39,768 nt of DNA from Sinorhizobium sp. 8-89 (GCF_030124325.1 NZ_JASKLR010000001.1:252649-292416), one strand, 5' to 3'; positions 16,646 through 26,759 are shown, numbered from the stretch's first letter. Notes: a model not told the origin generated them from the letters alone. Translations and numbers: made by a program.

Positions 16646-18505
16646 TCAGTCCGTCCCCGCCAGCGTCTCGTCCCGCCGTTGCCGATCCTCCGCGGGAAGG
16701 GTCGGCAGGATCCGCTCCTCGGTGTCGGCCGAGTGGTTCACTTCACGCTTCGGCTTGACCAGCGGCTCCGGTCGGACCGGTCGCGAGTGCAGCATGTCGC
16801 GGCCCGCGGTAATGCCCTCGGCCTCCTGCAGAACGAGCCGCGCTTCGTCGCGGCGGCGGATATCGTCCATAATGGAGATTGCTTCTTCGTTGCCCACACC
16901 CAGCGCTTCCAGCGTCTTGCGACCGAAGAGCAGGCCGGATTCGAAGGTCTCGCGCAACTCATAGTCGACACCCCTGGCGCGCAGTTCAAGCGTGTGCAGC
17001 CGGTCGTAGGAGCGGGCGAAGATGCGCGCGTTCGGGTATTCCGCTTGGACGAGGCCGATGATCCTGTCCGTCGTTTCCTTCTTTTGCGTGCAGACCGCGA
17101 CGAGCTTCGCACGCTCGATACCGGCGGCCCGCAGCACATCCAACCGCGTGCCGTCGCCGAAATAGATGCGAAAGCCGAAGGTTGCCGCCTGGCGCACGCG
17201 CGCGGCGGAGTGGTCGATGATCGTCACGTCGCGCCCTCCGGCGAGCAGGATCTGCGCCGCGATCTGGGCGAAACGCGAGAAGCCGATCATCAGCACGTCG
17301 GCGCCGGCGCCCTCGAAATCCTCATCCATCTCGTCGGCCATTTCGTCCTGTTCGTGCATCAGCCGCTTCGAGAGCGTTGCCGCGACAGGTGTCAGCGCCA
17401 TCGAAAGCGTTACGATGGCGACGAGCAGGGACGAGGTTCCTTGCGAAAACACCCCTGCCGCAGCCGCCGCGGTGAAGAGCACGAAGCCGAATTCGCCGCC
17501 TTGTGGCAGAAGAAGGCCGATGCGGAGCGCGTCATTGTGGCGCGAGCCGGTGATGCGGCAAAGCCAGTAGAGCACGGCGCTCTTCACCAGCATCAGCAAC
17601 GGCACTGCCACTATGATCAGGAGATAGTTCTCGACGATGACGTTGAGTTGCAGCGAGAGGCCGACGGCCATGAAGAACAAGGCCTGAAGGATGCCGCGAA
17701 AGGGTTCGATGTCGGCCTCGAGTTCATGGCGATAGGACGACTCCGCCAAAAGCACGCCGGCAAGAAAGGCGCCCATAGCCATGGAAAGACCGGCGAGTTG
17801 CATCAATGTTGCCGCACCCATGACGACGAGAAGGGCTGCCGCGATCATGACGTCGCGCGCTCCGGTGCGGGCGATCACCTGGAAGAGCGGATTGAGCAGA
17901 TAACGACCCGCGAAGAAGAGGACTGCGACGGCGCTGACCGCGATCGCGAAGTCCTGAAAAGGCGTCGTCGCGTCTTCCGGTGCCTGCGCTGCCATCAAGG
18001 GGATCAGGGCGAGCAGCGGAACGATCGCCAGATCCTGCAGCAGCAGGATGGAAAAGGCGCGCTGGCCGTAGCGCGTATTGGTATCGTTGCTCTCGTCGAG
18101 GATCTGCATTGCAAAGGCCGTCGACGACAGGGCAAGCCCGAAACCGGCAATGATGCTTCCCCTCCATTCGAGAAGACCGGCGAACGCGATCAGGAGGGAC
18201 AAAGCGAGGCCGGTCACGACAACCTGTGCTGCACCCAGCCCGAAGATATCGCGCCGCATTTGCCACAGGCGCGATGGCTTCAATTCAAGACCGATGACGA
18301 AGAGTAGGAACACGACTCCGAGTTCCGAAACGTGCAGAATCTCCTCTCCCTCGGTAATTGTTTGCGCGACCGGGCCGATCAGGATGCCGGCTGCGAGATA
18401 GCCGAGAATCGTGCCGAGCCCCAGGCGCTTGAAGATCGGTGCCGCAAGCACGGCACCGCCGAGCAGCATTAGTGCTTGGGTATAGAGAAACGATGTCGTT
18501 TGCAT
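16646..18505 (-). CDS. CPA2-family monovalent cation:proton antiporter (KefB-like), 619 aa
   Basis: A Na+/H+-exchanger-type membrane domain of about 12-13 hydrophobic segments (1-385) is joined to a TrkA-N/RCK domain (about 400-520), as in glutathione-gated KefB/KefC and related K+/H+ antiporters. The membrane part carries GYLAAGILIGP, FVIGLELKPSRLW and ALSSTAFAMQIL. In the RCK domain the first dinucleotide loop reads IGFSRFAQ rather than the E. coli KefB-type GFGRFGQ, so two of its glycines are replaced. The tail after 550 is charged and probably disordered. No KefG/KefF-like partner gene is nearby, so glutathione-adduct gating is uncertain. Confidence 0.93.
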   Translation of the reverse strand: MQTTSFLYTQALMLLGGAVLAAPIFKRLGLGTILGYLAAGILIGPVAQTITEGEEILHVSELGVVFLLFVIGLELKPSRLWQMRRDIFGLGAAQVVVTGLALSLLIAFAGLLEWRGSIIAGFGLALSSTAFAMQILDESNDTNTRYGQRAFSILLLQDLAIVPLLALIPLMAAQAPEDATTPFQDFAIAVSAVAVLFFAGRYLLNPLFQVIARTGARDVMIAAALLVVMGAATLMQLAGLSMAMGAFLAGVLLAESSYRHELEADIEPFRGILQALFFMAVGLSLQLNVIVENYLLIIVAVPLLMLVKSAVLYWLCRITGSRHNDALRIGLLLPQGGEFGFVLFTAAAAAGVFSQGTSSLLVAIVTLSMALTPVAATLSKRLMHEQDEMADEMDEDFEGAGADVLMIGFSRFAQIAAQILLAGGRDVTIIDHSAARVRQAATFGFRIYFGDGTRLDVLRAAGIERAKLVAVCTQKKETTDRIIGLVQAEYPNARIFARSYDRLHTLELRARGVDYELRETFESGLLFGRKTLEALGVGNEEAISIMDDIRRRDEARLVLQEAEGITAGRDMLHSRPVRPEPLVKPKREVNHSADTEERILPTLPAEDRQRRDETLAGTD

Positions 18506-18654
18506 GCTCGATGTTCTCGTTGTGACGGCTTCAGGGATCCCACACGCGGGGCTTTTTGCCGAATATCATTTGGATGCTGGGACGGGAATCAAGACGATGC
18601 CCTTGATGCATGGTTCAGTGCACAATAAATGGGACAGGAATGAAAGGCCAAATC

Positions 18655-20001
18655 ATGTCTGAGATGATCGATTCCGCTGCGTTGGAAAAGCAAGCCGCCG
18701 AGCTCGTCGAACTCGCACGCGGGGCTGGTGCAGACGACGCGGACGCGGTCGTCGTGCGCGGCCGCTCCCGTTCCGTTTCGGTCCGGCTTGGCAAGGTCGA
18801 AGCGACGGAAGCCTCGGAAAGCGATGACTTTTCGCTGCGGGTGTTCGTCGGGCGCCGTGTCGCAAGCGTCTCCGCCAATCCCGGTTTCGATCTGAAGCTG
18901 CTTGCGGAGCGGGCGGTCGCGATGGCCAAGGCTTCGCCCGAAGACCCATACGCGTCCCTGGCGGACTCCGACCGACTCGCGAAATCCTATCCGGACCTCG
19001 ATCTCTTCGATGCCAGCGCCGTGTCGACCGAAGCATTGACCGAGGCCGCGCTTGCCGCGGAGGACGCAGCGCTTGCCGTGTCCGGCGTCACCAATTCAAG
19101 CGGTGCCGGTGCTTCTGCCGGCATGGGCGGGCTCGTTCTGGTCACGTCGCATGGTTTCTCGGGCTCCTATATGGCGACCCGCTTTGGCCGCTCCGTCAGC
19201 GCGATCGCGGGCGAGGGCACGAAGATGGAGCGTGACTACGATTTCGACAGTCGCCTCTACTACGATGATTTGCGTACGGCCGACGACATTGGCCGCGTCG
19301 CCGGCGAGCGGGCGGTCGCGCGCCTCAACCCGCGCCAAGTGCCGACTGCAAAGAACGTCACGGTCGTCTTCGATCCGCGCATTGCGCGCGGTTTCGTCGG
19401 TCATCTCGCGGGCGCGATCAACGGCGCGTCGGTGGCGCGCAAGACAAGCTTTCTGCGCGACATGATGGGCAGGCAGATCATGAAGGCGGGGATTGCGGTC
19501 ACCGATGACCCGCTGATCGTTCGCGGCGCCTCCTCGCGGCCCTTCGATGGCGAGGGGGTCAGCGGTTCGAAGCTGTCGATGGTCGAGGACGGTGTGCTGC
19601 AGCATTGGTTCCTGTCGACCTCGGCGGCCAAGGAACTCGGTCTTGAAACCAATGGACGCGGCGTTCGCGGCGGCCCCACGGTCAATCCCGCCTCGACCAA
19701 TCTCGCCCTCGAGCCCGGATCGATTTCGCGCGACGATCTGATAAAGAGCGTCGGAACGGGTTTCTACGTCACCGAGCTCATCGGCCAGGGCGTGAATATG
19801 GTGACGGGAGAATATAGCCGCGGCGCGTCCGGTTTTTGGATCGAGAACGGCGAAATTACATTTCCGGTGTCCGAGGTAACGATCGCTTCCAATCTCAAGC
19901 AGATGTTCATGGCCTTGACGCCTGCCGACGACATCGACAGGAAATTCGGCATTGCCGCGCCGACACTTGCCATTGAAGGCATGACGCTCGCCGGAACCTG
20001 A
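18655..20001 (+). CDS. pmbA: TldD/PmbA family metalloprotease subunit PmbA (TldE), 448 aa
   Basis: TldD and PmbA (TldE) form a heterodimeric protease that trims small peptides, first known from microcin B17 maturation and CcdA turnover. This member has the PmbA features (GxRVASVSANPGF near the N-terminus, GRGVRGGPTVNPASTNLALEPG and the late GYSRGASGFWIENGEI-like segment) and lacks the HExxxH zinc motif of TldD, so it is the non-catalytic partner. I chose ATG 18655 (GAAAGG seven bases upstream); an ATG at 18640 has its purine run too close. No tldD is in the window, so the partner must lie elsewhere. It leads a co-directional run to lpxK. Confidence 0.92.
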   Translation: MSEMIDSAALEKQAAELVELARGAGADDADAVVVRGRSRSVSVRLGKVEATEASESDDFSLRVFVGRRVASVSANPGFDLKLLAERAVAMAKASPEDPYASLADSDRLAKSYPDLDLFDASAVSTEALTEAALAAEDAALAVSGVTNSSGAGASAGMGGLVLVTSHGFSGSYMATRFGRSVSAIAGEGTKMERDYDFDSRLYYDDLRTADDIGRVAGERAVARLNPRQVPTAKNVTVVFDPRIARGFVGHLAGAINGASVARKTSFLRDMMGRQIMKAGIAVTDDPLIVRGASSRPFDGEGVSGSKLSMVEDGVLQHWFLSTSAAKELGLETNGRGVRGGPTVNPASTNLALEPGSISRDDLIKSVGTGFYVTELIGQGVNMVTGEYSRGASGFWIENGEITFPVSEVTIASNLKQMFMALTPADDIDRKFGIAAPTLAIEGMTLAGT

Positions 20002-20065
20002 TCGCGAGTGCCGTGTTCCTCTAACATTGAGGCGCGCGATGCCGGTCTTGCGCGTATGGAGTTGA

Positions 20066-20884
20066 ATGTCAGAAACAGCCCGACCGCTCGCCTCCGTCTG
20101 GAGCGAGGACCTTGAGCTGATCCTCGCCGCGGCGATCGCCGCAGGCGACACGGCGCTCGGATATTTTCGCAAGACCTTTGACGTCCGCTGGAAGAACGAG
20201 GGCCGTTCGCCGGTGAGCGGGGCTGATCTCGCCGCCAATGATATCCTCAAGGGAAGACTGCTTGGTGCACGCCCCGATTATGGTTGGCTTTCCGAGGAGA
20301 CGGATGACGACGAGAGCCGCCTTTCACGTGAAAGCGTCTTCGTGGTCGATCCCATAGACGGAACGCGCGCCTTCATCTCCGGCCGCGATCTCTGGTGTGT
20401 GAGCGTCGCTCTCGTCCATCGGGGGCAGCCCGTTGCGGCCGTGCTCTATGCGCCGGCGCTTGGTGAGGTTTTTCAGGCGACCCGCGACGGCGAGGCACTA
20501 AAGAACGGCGCTGCGATCGCTGTGCGCACGCTCGAACCTCAAGGGACGCTGAAGGTCGCGATGGCCGAGGATCTGGTCGGCAAGTTGGCTCCGGCCTATC
20601 GCAAAAAAGTCGTGCGCGTGCCGCATGTGCCGTCGCTTGCCTATCGGCTGGCGATGATCGCGGATGGACGGATCGACGGGACCATCGTCAAGAAGAACTC
20701 GCATGACTGGGATCTGGCCGCTGCCGACCTCATTCTTGCGCGGGCTGGCGGCGTGCTCTGCGGGCTCGACGGCGTGCCTTTGTCCTATAATCGCCCCATT
20801 GTCACGCACGGCTTTCTTGGAGCAGCCTCTAGGCCGGCGCTCCCGGCTTTGCTGGCCGCCTCGCGCTTGCTGGAGCCCCATTGA
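20066..20884 (+). CDS. cysQ: 3'(2'),5'-bisphosphate nucleotidase CysQ / inositol-monophosphatase family, 272 aa
   Basis: This is a Mg-dependent, Li-sensitive phosphatase family member. The metal site is visible as EE (77-78), DPIDGT (95-100) and WDLAAAD (about 215), with GLDG and the final SYNRP segment in the usual places. CysQ members remove the 3'-phosphate from PAP generated by sulfate assimilation. Some rhizobial homologues are annotated only as inositol monophosphatases, so the substrate is inferred. GGAG is four to five bases before the ATG. It lies 64 bp after pmbA and is followed at 56 bp by the DUF4170 gene. Confidence 0.88.
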   Translation: MSETARPLASVWSEDLELILAAAIAAGDTALGYFRKTFDVRWKNEGRSPVSGADLAANDILKGRLLGARPDYGWLSEETDDDESRLSRESVFVVDPIDGTRAFISGRDLWCVSVALVHRGQPVAAVLYAPALGEVFQATRDGEALKNGAAIAVRTLEPQGTLKVAMAEDLVGKLAPAYRKKVVRVPHVPSLAYRLAMIADGRIDGTIVKKNSHDWDLAAADLILARAGGVLCGLDGVPLSYNRPIVTHGFLGAASRPALPALLAASRLLEPH

Positions 20885-20940
20885 CCTTTGGGGGCGAATG
20901 CCGCAAATCAACGCCACGCTTCAAAAAAAATGGACCCCCG

Positions 20941-21177
20941 ATGGCTCAAGAATCCGTGAAAAAACAACGTTTGCACCTCGTCTTCGGCGGTGAGCTGACG
21001 ACGCTCACGAACGTCCAGTTCCGCGATCTGGACAAGCTCGACATCGTCGGCATCTTTCCCGATTACGAAAGCGCTCTTGCCGCCTGGAAGGCCAAGGCGC
21101 AGATGACGGTCGACAACGCCCATATGCGCTATTTCATTGTTCATATGCATCGTCTGCTCGATCCGGAAAATGATTGA
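20941..21177 (+). CDS. DUF4170 family protein, 78 aa
   Basis: This is a small conserved alphaproteobacterial protein of unknown function, recognised by LHLVFGGEL, VGIFPDYESALAAWKAKAQ and YFIVHMHRLLDPE. It has no signal peptide or membrane segment. I chose ATG 20941, where family similarity begins. A start at 20881 would overlap the cysQ stop and add 20 atypical residues. Across Rhizobiales this gene commonly sits next to kdtA and lpxK, as here, so a link with envelope assembly is plausible but only by association. Confidence 0.85.
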   Translation: MAQESVKKQRLHLVFGGELTTLTNVQFRDLDKLDIVGIFPDYESALAAWKAKAQMTVDNAHMRYFIVHMHRLLDPEND

Positions 21178-21268
21178 TGTCGGTGTCGTTGGGACGCATG
21201 CGGCGTGCCTGCGCCCGGGCTGTGTGTACCACCCGCGTGAAGCTGCGCATGAATGAGGGCGCGTTTTC

Positions 21269-22582
21269 ATGAGCGGCCTTCGTGCACGGCTTGCGCTCTC
21301 CAGCTATCGCTGGATCGGGACAGCAATCTATCCTCTGGTCTGGTCCTATCTCGCCATACGCGCAGCGAAGGGCAAGGAGGACCCGGCGCGCCGCCGCGAG
21401 CGTTACGGTTATGCGAGCGCGCCGCGCCCACAGGGGCCGCTTGTCTGGTTTCATGCAGCGAGCGTCGGGGAAACGGCAGCCGTCACACCGCTGATCAAGG
21501 AAATCCGCCGTCGCGGCATTGCGGTGGTACTGACCACCGGCACGACGACGTCGGCCCGAGTGGCCGCAGAACGGCTGGGCTCCAGCGTCGTCCACCAATA
21601 TGTGCCGCTCGATTTCAAGCCGGCGGTGAGCCGCTTTCTCGACTATTGGGAACCGGATCTGGCGATCATCGCGGAATCGGAAATCTGGCCGATGACCATC
21701 ATCGAACTCGGCAAGCGGCACATTCCGCAGGTTCTGGTGAATGGTCGTCTTTCGGACCGGACCTTCGCGCGCTGGAAAAAGCGGCCGTCGCTGGCAGATG
21801 CACTCTTCGAAAACCTGGCGCTCGTCATCGCGCAGTCCGACGTGGATGCTGACCGGTTTCGCACGCTGGGCGCCCTCCCGGTCATGGTCTCCGGCAACCT
21901 TAAGGTCGATACCGACGCCCCGCCGCATGATCCGAAGGCGCTCAAGGAATATCGCCAGCAGATCGGCACCCGCAAGACCTGGGCGGCGATCTCCACCTTC
22001 GAGGGCGAGGAGAATGCCGCGGCCATCGTTCATGGTGCATTGAAGGACAGGACGGGTCTCTTGACGATCATCGTGCCGCGTCATCCTGAGCGATGCGACG
22101 CGATCGAGGCGGCGCTGGTCGCCAAGGGCTTGAAGGTCGCGCGGCGGACGCGCAACGACCCGCTGACACCGGATGTCGACATTTTCCTTGGTGACACGAT
22201 TGGCGAAATGGGTCTCTATCTGCGGCTGACCGAAGTCGCCTTCGTCGGACGTTCGCTCTTCGCCGAAGGCGGACAGAACCCGCTGGAGCCGGCTATGCTC
22301 GGCTGCGCGGTGCTTTCCGGCGGCAACGTCCAGAATTTTCGCGAGACCTACCAGATGCTTGCCAAGAACGGCAGCGCCAAGATCGTGCGCGATGTCGAAA
22401 TGCTGGCCAAAGGCGTCAACTATCTGCTCGGCAACGACGACATGCGTCGCTCGATGATCGACGCCGGTCTCGAAAGCGTGCAACAGATGCGTGGCGCGCT
22501 GACGGCAACGGTCAAGGGACTCGAGCCCTATATCAACCCGCTGGTCGTGAAGGCGCGGCTGGAGCCGCGTGTCGAAGGCTGA
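21269..22582 (+). CDS. waaA: 3-deoxy-D-manno-octulosonate transferase KdtA/WaaA, 437 aa
   Basis: It adds Kdo from CMP-Kdo to lipid A precursor at the inner face of the cytoplasmic membrane (glycosyltransferase family 30). A single N-terminal hydrophobic anchor (about 15-33) precedes the family motif WFHAASVGE (Glu68). Later landmarks are TTGTTTSARVAAERLG, AESEIWP, NGRLSDRTFARWKK, VPRHPER and GGQNPLEPAMLG in the C-terminal nucleotide-binding lobe. Length is normal. It is in the same run as the HAD phosphatase (21 bp downstream) and lpxK, giving two consecutive enzymes of lipid A/Kdo assembly. Confidence 0.97.
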   Translation: MSGLRARLALSSYRWIGTAIYPLVWSYLAIRAAKGKEDPARRRERYGYASAPRPQGPLVWFHAASVGETAAVTPLIKEIRRRGIAVVLTTGTTTSARVAAERLGSSVVHQYVPLDFKPAVSRFLDYWEPDLAIIAESEIWPMTIIELGKRHIPQVLVNGRLSDRTFARWKKRPSLADALFENLALVIAQSDVDADRFRTLGALPVMVSGNLKVDTDAPPHDPKALKEYRQQIGTRKTWAAISTFEGEENAAAIVHGALKDRTGLLTIIVPRHPERCDAIEAALVAKGLKVARRTRNDPLTPDVDIFLGDTIGEMGLYLRLTEVAFVGRSLFAEGGQNPLEPAMLGCAVLSGGNVQNFRETYQMLAKNGSAKIVRDVEMLAKGVNYLLGNDDMRRSMIDAGLESVQQMRGALTATVKGLEPYINPLVVKARLEPRVEG

Positions 22583-22603
22583 AGCACCGATTGCGGATGG
22601 ATC

Positions 22604-23308
22604 ATGGTCGCCTCGAAAACAATCGCCGGCATTTTGTTCGACAAGGACGGCACGCTTCTTGACTACGTGAAGAGTTGGGTACCCGTGAACTACGAACTGG
22701 CGCGCATTGCGGCCAAGGGCGACGAGCAGCTGGCGAGAGTGCTGCTTCAGGCTGGCGGAATGGACCCGGACAGCGGGTATGTTGCACCGGATAGCCTCCT
22801 TGCCGCCGGCAACACGGTGGAAATCGCGACGGGCATGGTTTGTGCCGGTGCGCCCTTCACCATCGAGGAATTGACGACGCTTTTCGACGGCCTCTTTGCA
22901 CAGTCCGCAGACTATGCCGTTCCGGTAACCGATCTCGGAGCCTTCTTCGCCGGCCTGCATTCAAAGGGCTATCGTCTGGGCGTCGCCTCGAGCGACAATG
23001 AACGATCGATCCGGGAAACCGCCAGACGCTTCGGTTTCGACGGCTACCTGCATTACGTCGCCGGCTATGACAGCGGTCATGGCGTCAAGCCGGAACCGGG
23101 CATGGTGCTCGGCTTCTGTGCGGCGACGGGGCTCGAGCCACATCAGGTGGCGGTCGTCGGCGACAACAATCACGACATGCACATGGGTCGCAATGCCGGC
23201 GTCGGCCTGACGGTCGCCGTCCTGACCGGAACAGGCTCGCGCCAGTCCCTTGCCGCGGCCTCGGATCATTGCCTCACCGACATAACCGAACTGGAAGCGG
23301 TGCTTTAG
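22604..23308 (+). CDS. HAD-superfamily phosphatase (Gph/phosphoglycolate-phosphatase-like), 234 aa
   Basis: Motif I FDKDGTLLD (Asp13, Asp15), the helical cap (about 25-105), motif II VASSDNERS, the KPEPGMV lysine motif and motif IV VVGDNNHDMHMGRNAG make a complete type I HAD phosphatase. The closest general class is phosphoglycolate phosphatase, but many members act on other sugar or nucleotide phosphates. Position between kdtA (21 bp) and lpxK suggests co-expression with the envelope genes. I see no proof that it is the Kdo-8-phosphate phosphatase, which normally belongs to the capless KdsC group. Confidence 0.9.
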   Translation: MVASKTIAGILFDKDGTLLDYVKSWVPVNYELARIAAKGDEQLARVLLQAGGMDPDSGYVAPDSLLAAGNTVEIATGMVCAGAPFTIEELTTLFDGLFAQSADYAVPVTDLGAFFAGLHSKGYRLGVASSDNERSIRETARRFGFDGYLHYVAGYDSGHGVKPEPGMVLGFCAATGLEPHQVAVVGDNNHDMHMGRNAGVGLTVAVLTGTGSRQSLAAASDHCLTDITELEAVL

Positions 23309-23314
23309 CTCTGG

Positions 23315-23338
23315 GGCACCGTCCGGCTTGCCTTTTTT
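23315..23338 (+). terminator. Weak possible terminator after the HAD gene
   Basis: GGCA (23315-23318) can pair with TGCC (23329-23332) around a GC-rich loop and is followed directly by six T. The stem is short, so termination may be partial and lpxK may still be read from upstream. Confidence 0.3.
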
Positions 23339-23400
23339 CCCGTTCTGACGTTTTTTGTCCGTCGCGTCGTTCAGTCCAGCGCGGCTGCGGCGGAGCTACC

Positions 23401-23493
23401 GCATGTTTCCTTAAATCGGAGCCGATTTGAGGATAAGAACTTCAAGTGCTACAGCGACTTTCGCGTGTCTTACCAGACACACGGCGCTGTAGG
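23401..23493. repeat. Rhizobial mosaic palindromic repeat, family B copy 1
   Basis: It has two parts: TTCCTTAAATCGGAGCCGAT near its start, and a nested palindrome in which CTACAGCG (23449-23456) pairs with CGCTGTAG (23485-23492) around GTGTCT-TACC-AGACAC. The same architecture recurs in inverted orientation at 27028-27126. It fills the gap between the HAD gene and lpxK. Confidence 0.85.
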
Positions 23494-23550
23494 GGGCGCT
23501 TTCCTGGCCGGTTTGGGGGCAGGGCAGGTCGTGGAGGCAGATTAGACAGA

Positions 23551-24597
23551 ATGGTTTCCGAAGCGCCACCGTTCTGGTGGACCAAGGCTGATTGGCGCGC
23601 CTATGCGCTCTGGCCGTTTTCCTGGGTGTACGGCCGCGTCGCCGGCATGCGCATGGATCGAGCCCGCCGCGCCTCGGCGCCGGTGCCGCTCATCTGTGTC
23701 GGCAACTTCACCGTCGGCGGGGCTGGAAAGACGCCGACCGCCATCGCGCTTGCGCGAGCGGCCAAGGCGAAGGGGTTGAAGCCGGGCTTCTTAAGCCGCG
23801 GCTACGGCGGCTCGCTGGACGTCACGACGATCGTCGACCCGCATCACCACCGTGCCCGCGACGTCGGCGACGAGCCGCTGCTGCTTGCCCGTGAAGCGTT
23901 GACCGTCGTCTGCCGCCGCCGTGTCGAGGGCGCGCGCAAGCTCGCCGCCGAAGGCGCCGACATCATCATCATGGACGATGGCTTTCAGAGCGCGCGGCTT
24001 GCATTCGACTTCGCCTTGCTTGTGGTCGATTCCGGGCGGGGCATCGGCAATGGACACCTCGTGCCCTCGGGACCGGTTCGCGCACCCATCGGCGACCAGT
24101 TGCGGCACGCAACGGCGCTTCTGAAGATCGGCAACGGATCTGCGGCCGACCCTCTGGTCCGCCGCGCGGCCCGGGCAGGCAAGCCCGTCTATGCGGCGGA
24201 AACCATCCGGATCGACGACGGGCAGCTTGCAGGCGTCAAGGTTCTTGCCTGGGCCGGTATCGCCGATCCGGAGAAGTTTTTCCGGACCGTGCGCGAGACG
24301 GGTGCGATCATCAAGGAGACGCGGAGCTTTCCGGATCATCATCACTTCTCCGACGATGAAATCGGCGACCTGCTCGATCGCGCCGCGAGCCAGGGCTACA
24401 CGCTGGTGACCACATCGAAGGACATGGTCCGTCTCGAACCCGGACATGGAAGGGCGGGAGAGCTGGCGCGCAGGAGCAAGGTGATCGAAATCGACGTGCG
24501 CTTCGACGACCCGTCAATCCCCGGCAAAGTCATCGACCGGACGCTTGCCGCCGCGCGGACGCGCAAGCTCCGGGAGGGGAAAGCAGTTACTCTCTGA
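23551..24597 (+). CDS. lpxK: Tetraacyldisaccharide 4'-kinase LpxK, 348 aa
   Basis: This membrane-associated kinase phosphorylates the 4' position of the lipid A disaccharide. The N-terminus ([16 protein letters not shown]) is a membrane-associating hydrophobic stretch. The P-loop [14 protein letters not shown] is at 51-64, followed by [23 protein letters not shown] and the late [11 protein letters not shown] and [10 protein letters not shown] motifs, all in family order. I chose ATG 23551 because the 35 upstream codons lie in the mosaic repeat and show no LpxK similarity; GGAGG is 12 bases upstream, a loose spacing. It is convergent with DUF2093-mutL, with 23 bp between stops. Confidence 0.96.
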   Translation: MVSEAPPFWWTKADWRAYALWPFSWVYGRVAGMRMDRARRASAPVPLICVGNFTVGGAGKTPTAIALARAAKAKGLKPGFLSRGYGGSLDVTTIVDPHHHRARDVGDEPLLLAREALTVVCRRRVEGARKLAAEGADIIIMDDGFQSARLAFDFALLVVDSGRGIGNGHLVPSGPVRAPIGDQLRHATALLKIGNGSAADPLVRRAARAGKPVYAAETIRIDDGQLAGVKVLAWAGIADPEKFFRTVRETGAIIKETRSFPDHHHFSDDEIGDLLDRAASQGYTLVTTSKDMVRLEPGHGRAGELARRSKVIEIDVRFDDPSIPGKVIDRTLAAARTRKLREGKAVTL

Positions 24598-24620
24598 CGG
24601 GGCTAACGAAACCGGCTTCT

Positions 24621-24854
24621 TCAGCGCCGCTGGTTGGGGAGCGCGCCGGCACGTTTTTCCGCTTCTAGGGAGGCTGCGGCGTCCACATAGGGCTCCTGCC
24701 GGGCGACGCTCCAGTAGCGCAACTCGTCCACTGGGATCGCCTTGCCCGTCATGGCACAGACGACGTGCGATCCGGCAAGCACGATCTGGACGTCGCCATC
24801 GAGATAGCGGATCTTCGCCTCGCGCGAAGAACTTCCTTCAAAGCGGTTCATCAT
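24621..24854 (-). CDS. DUF2093 family protein, 77 aa
   Basis: This is a short conserved Rhizobiales protein of unknown function with the family phrases MNRFEG, AKIRYLDGDVQIV, SHVVCAMTG and IPVDELRYWSVARQEPY. Cys and the Asp/Glu-rich core suggest a small beta-rich fold. I chose the ATG at the complement of 24852-24854, where similarity begins; a GTG seven codons earlier (24875) is possible. It follows mutL by 105 bp on the same strand and may be co-transcribed. The mutL-DUF2093-lpxK arrangement is common in rhizobia. Confidence 0.85.
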   Translation of the reverse strand: MMNRFEGSSSREAKIRYLDGDVQIVLAGSHVVCAMTGKAIPVDELRYWSVARQEPYVDAAASLEAEKRAGALPNQRR

Positions 24855-24959
24855 TGCCTGCGTCTGCCTTCTCACTTTCGATCGCTTCCCTGATCTATCC
24901 CAGTGCCCGGAAAAACACCAGTGCGCGCGGCGCGCAACTCGCGGGCTGTCGATCGCTCG

Positions 24960-26759
24960 TCAGCTGCGGCCGAAGAGCCGTTCGATATCCGAGAGCTTCA
25001 GCTCGATATAGGTCGGCCGGCCGTGATTGCACTGGCCAGAGCCCGGTGTCGCTTCCATCTGGCGAAGCAGCGCGTTCATCTCCTCCGGCCGCATGCGGCG
25101 GCCAGAGCGGACCGAACCGTGACAAGCCATCGTCGCCGCGAGATATTCGAGCCGCCCTGCAAGGCCCGTTGCCGTATCCCATTCCGCAAGCTCGTCGGCG
25201 AGTTGCCGCACCAGGCCCGCCGCATCCACTTCGCCCAGCATGGCAGGCGTTTCGCGCACGGCGATCGCCCCCGGCCCAAAGCGTTCTATCACGAGGCCGA
25301 GACGGGCGAATTCATCGGCATGCGTCATCAGTCGGTCGCAATCGTCCTCGGGAAGATCGACGATCTCGGGGATGAGCAGCGTCTGTGCGGGTACCGGGCG
25401 GGAATGGAGCGCGGTCCGCATGGTCTCGAAGACGAGGCGCTCATGCGCGGCGTGCTGGTCGACGATGACGAGGCCATCGTCCGTCTGCGCGACGATGTAA
25501 TTTTCATGGAGCTGCGCACGCGCAGCGCCAAGCGGAAAGGATGGAGCAGTTGCGTCAGAAACACGTGTTTCGTCCGCTGGAGCGGTGGACCGTGCCGACG
25601 GCTGCGAGAATTCCGCAAAGGCTCGCTGCGTTGTCTCTGCGAAGCCGTTCGCTGTTTGGTCGAAATGCATCGGCCGATAGGGCGACGCCGCCGGCGTCCA
25701 GGGCTGCGGCGGCCTCTGCATCTCCAGCCGGAAGGCGCGCATCATTCCGCTTGCGCCGGTGGTCGCGGCACGGTCCCCATCGCGTGCGAGCGCCTCGCGG
25801 ATCGCGCCGATGAGCAATCCACGGATCAGGCCCGGATCGCGAAACCGGACGTCCGACTTCGCCGGATGGACATTGACATCGACGAGCGCCGGGTCGAGCT
25901 CGATCGACAGCACGGCAACCGGGTAGCGGCCTTGTGGAATGGTTTCGGCATACGCGGCGCGGATGGCGGACAGGATGAGCTTGTCCTGCACCGGCCGACC
26001 GTTGACAAAGACATATTGTTGAAGCGAGTTGCCGCGGTTGAAGGTCGGCACGCCGGCGAACCCCGTAAGCCGGGTGTCCTCCCGTTCGGCTTCGATCTCT
26101 ATTGCATTGTCGCGGAAATCCTTGCCGAGTACCTGCGCCATCCGAGTCAGGCGGTCTTCGCCGGTGGCGGGGAACTCCAAGGTCGTGCGGTCGGAGCCCG
26201 AGAGCACGAAGCGCACCTTCGGGAAGGCGATCGCCATGCGGCGGACGACCTCGGAAATCGCGGCGGCCTCCGCCTTTTCCGATTTCATGAATTTGAGTCG
26301 GGCAGGGGTTGCGAAGAAAAGGTCGCGCACCTCGACGACGGTGCCCACATTGGCAGGTGACGGGCGAACGGTTTCGGTCCTGCCGCCGGCGATAGTAATC
26401 GCTGCGCCCTCATTCGCGCCGGCCGTTCGCGTCGTGATCGACAGGCGCGCGACCGATCCGATCGAGGGCAGGGCCTCGCCGCGAAAGCCGAGAGTCCGGA
26501 TATCGGTTAGGCTGTCACTGATCTTGGAAGTGCAATGGCGCTGAACCGCCAGAGCGAGATCGCCCGGCGACATGCCACTGCCGTTGTCGGTCACCCTGAG
26601 CAGTGTCTTGCCACCGCCCGCAGTTGCGATCTCGATTCTGGTCGCGCCTGCGTCGAGCGCATTCTCGATCAGCTCCTTTGCGGCGCTGGCGGGCCGCTCG
26701 ATGACCTCACCGGCGGCGATCTGGTTGATGAGTGTTTCTGAAAGCTGTTTGATGATCAT
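24960..26759 (-). CDS. mutL: DNA mismatch repair protein MutL, 599 aa, endonuclease type
   Basis: The N-terminal GHKL ATPase (1-330) shows [30 protein letters not shown] and GFRGEAL. The C-terminal dimerisation domain carries [12 protein letters not shown] at 434-445, which fits the metal-dependent nicking motif DQHA(x)2E(x)4E, plus ACHGSVRSG and the late CNHGRP. So this MutL should nick the new strand itself, as expected in bacteria without MutH. A Pro/Ala/Thr-rich linker (about 330-420) joins the halves. The ATG is at the complement of 26757-26759. It is divergent from the PAS-REC gene, and a CtrA-like box lies about 105 bp upstream. Confidence 0.97.
   Translation of the reverse strand: MIIKQLSETLINQIAAGEVIERPASAAKELIENALDAGATRIEIATAGGGKTLLRVTDNGSGMSPGDLALAVQRHCTSKISDSLTDIRTLGFRGEALPSIGSVARLSITTRTAGANEGAAITIAGGRTETVRPSPANVGTVVEVRDLFFATPARLKFMKSEKAEAAAISEVVRRMAIAFPKVRFVLSGSDRTTLEFPATGEDRLTRMAQVLGKDFRDNAIEIEAEREDTRLTGFAGVPTFNRGNSLQQYVFVNGRPVQDKLILSAIRAAYAETIPQGRYPVAVLSIELDPALVDVNVHPAKSDVRFRDPGLIRGLLIGAIREALARDGDRAATTGASGMMRAFRLEMQRPPQPWTPAASPYRPMHFDQTANGFAETTQRAFAEFSQPSARSTAPADETRVSDATAPSFPLGAARAQLHENYIVAQTDDGLVIVDQHAAHERLVFETMRTALHSRPVPAQTLLIPEIVDLPEDDCDRLMTHADEFARLGLVIERFGPGAIAVRETPAMLGEVDAAGLVRQLADELAEWDTATGLAGRLEYLAATMACHGSVRSGRRMRPEEMNALLRQMEATPGSGQCNHGRPTYIELKLSDIERLFGRS

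Noticed and set aside
21134..22960. 608-codon minus-strand frame opposite kdtA and the HAD gene
   Set aside because: It spans two opposing real genes and their gap, and is composition-driven.
22604..23308. HAD gene as KdsC (Kdo-8-phosphate phosphatase)
   Set aside because: It has a helical cap and Gph-like motifs, whereas KdsC is capless. The location next to kdtA is suggestive only.
24903..26360. 485-codon plus-strand frame opposite mutL
   Set aside because: It is antisense to mutL with complete motifs and shows no family features of its own.
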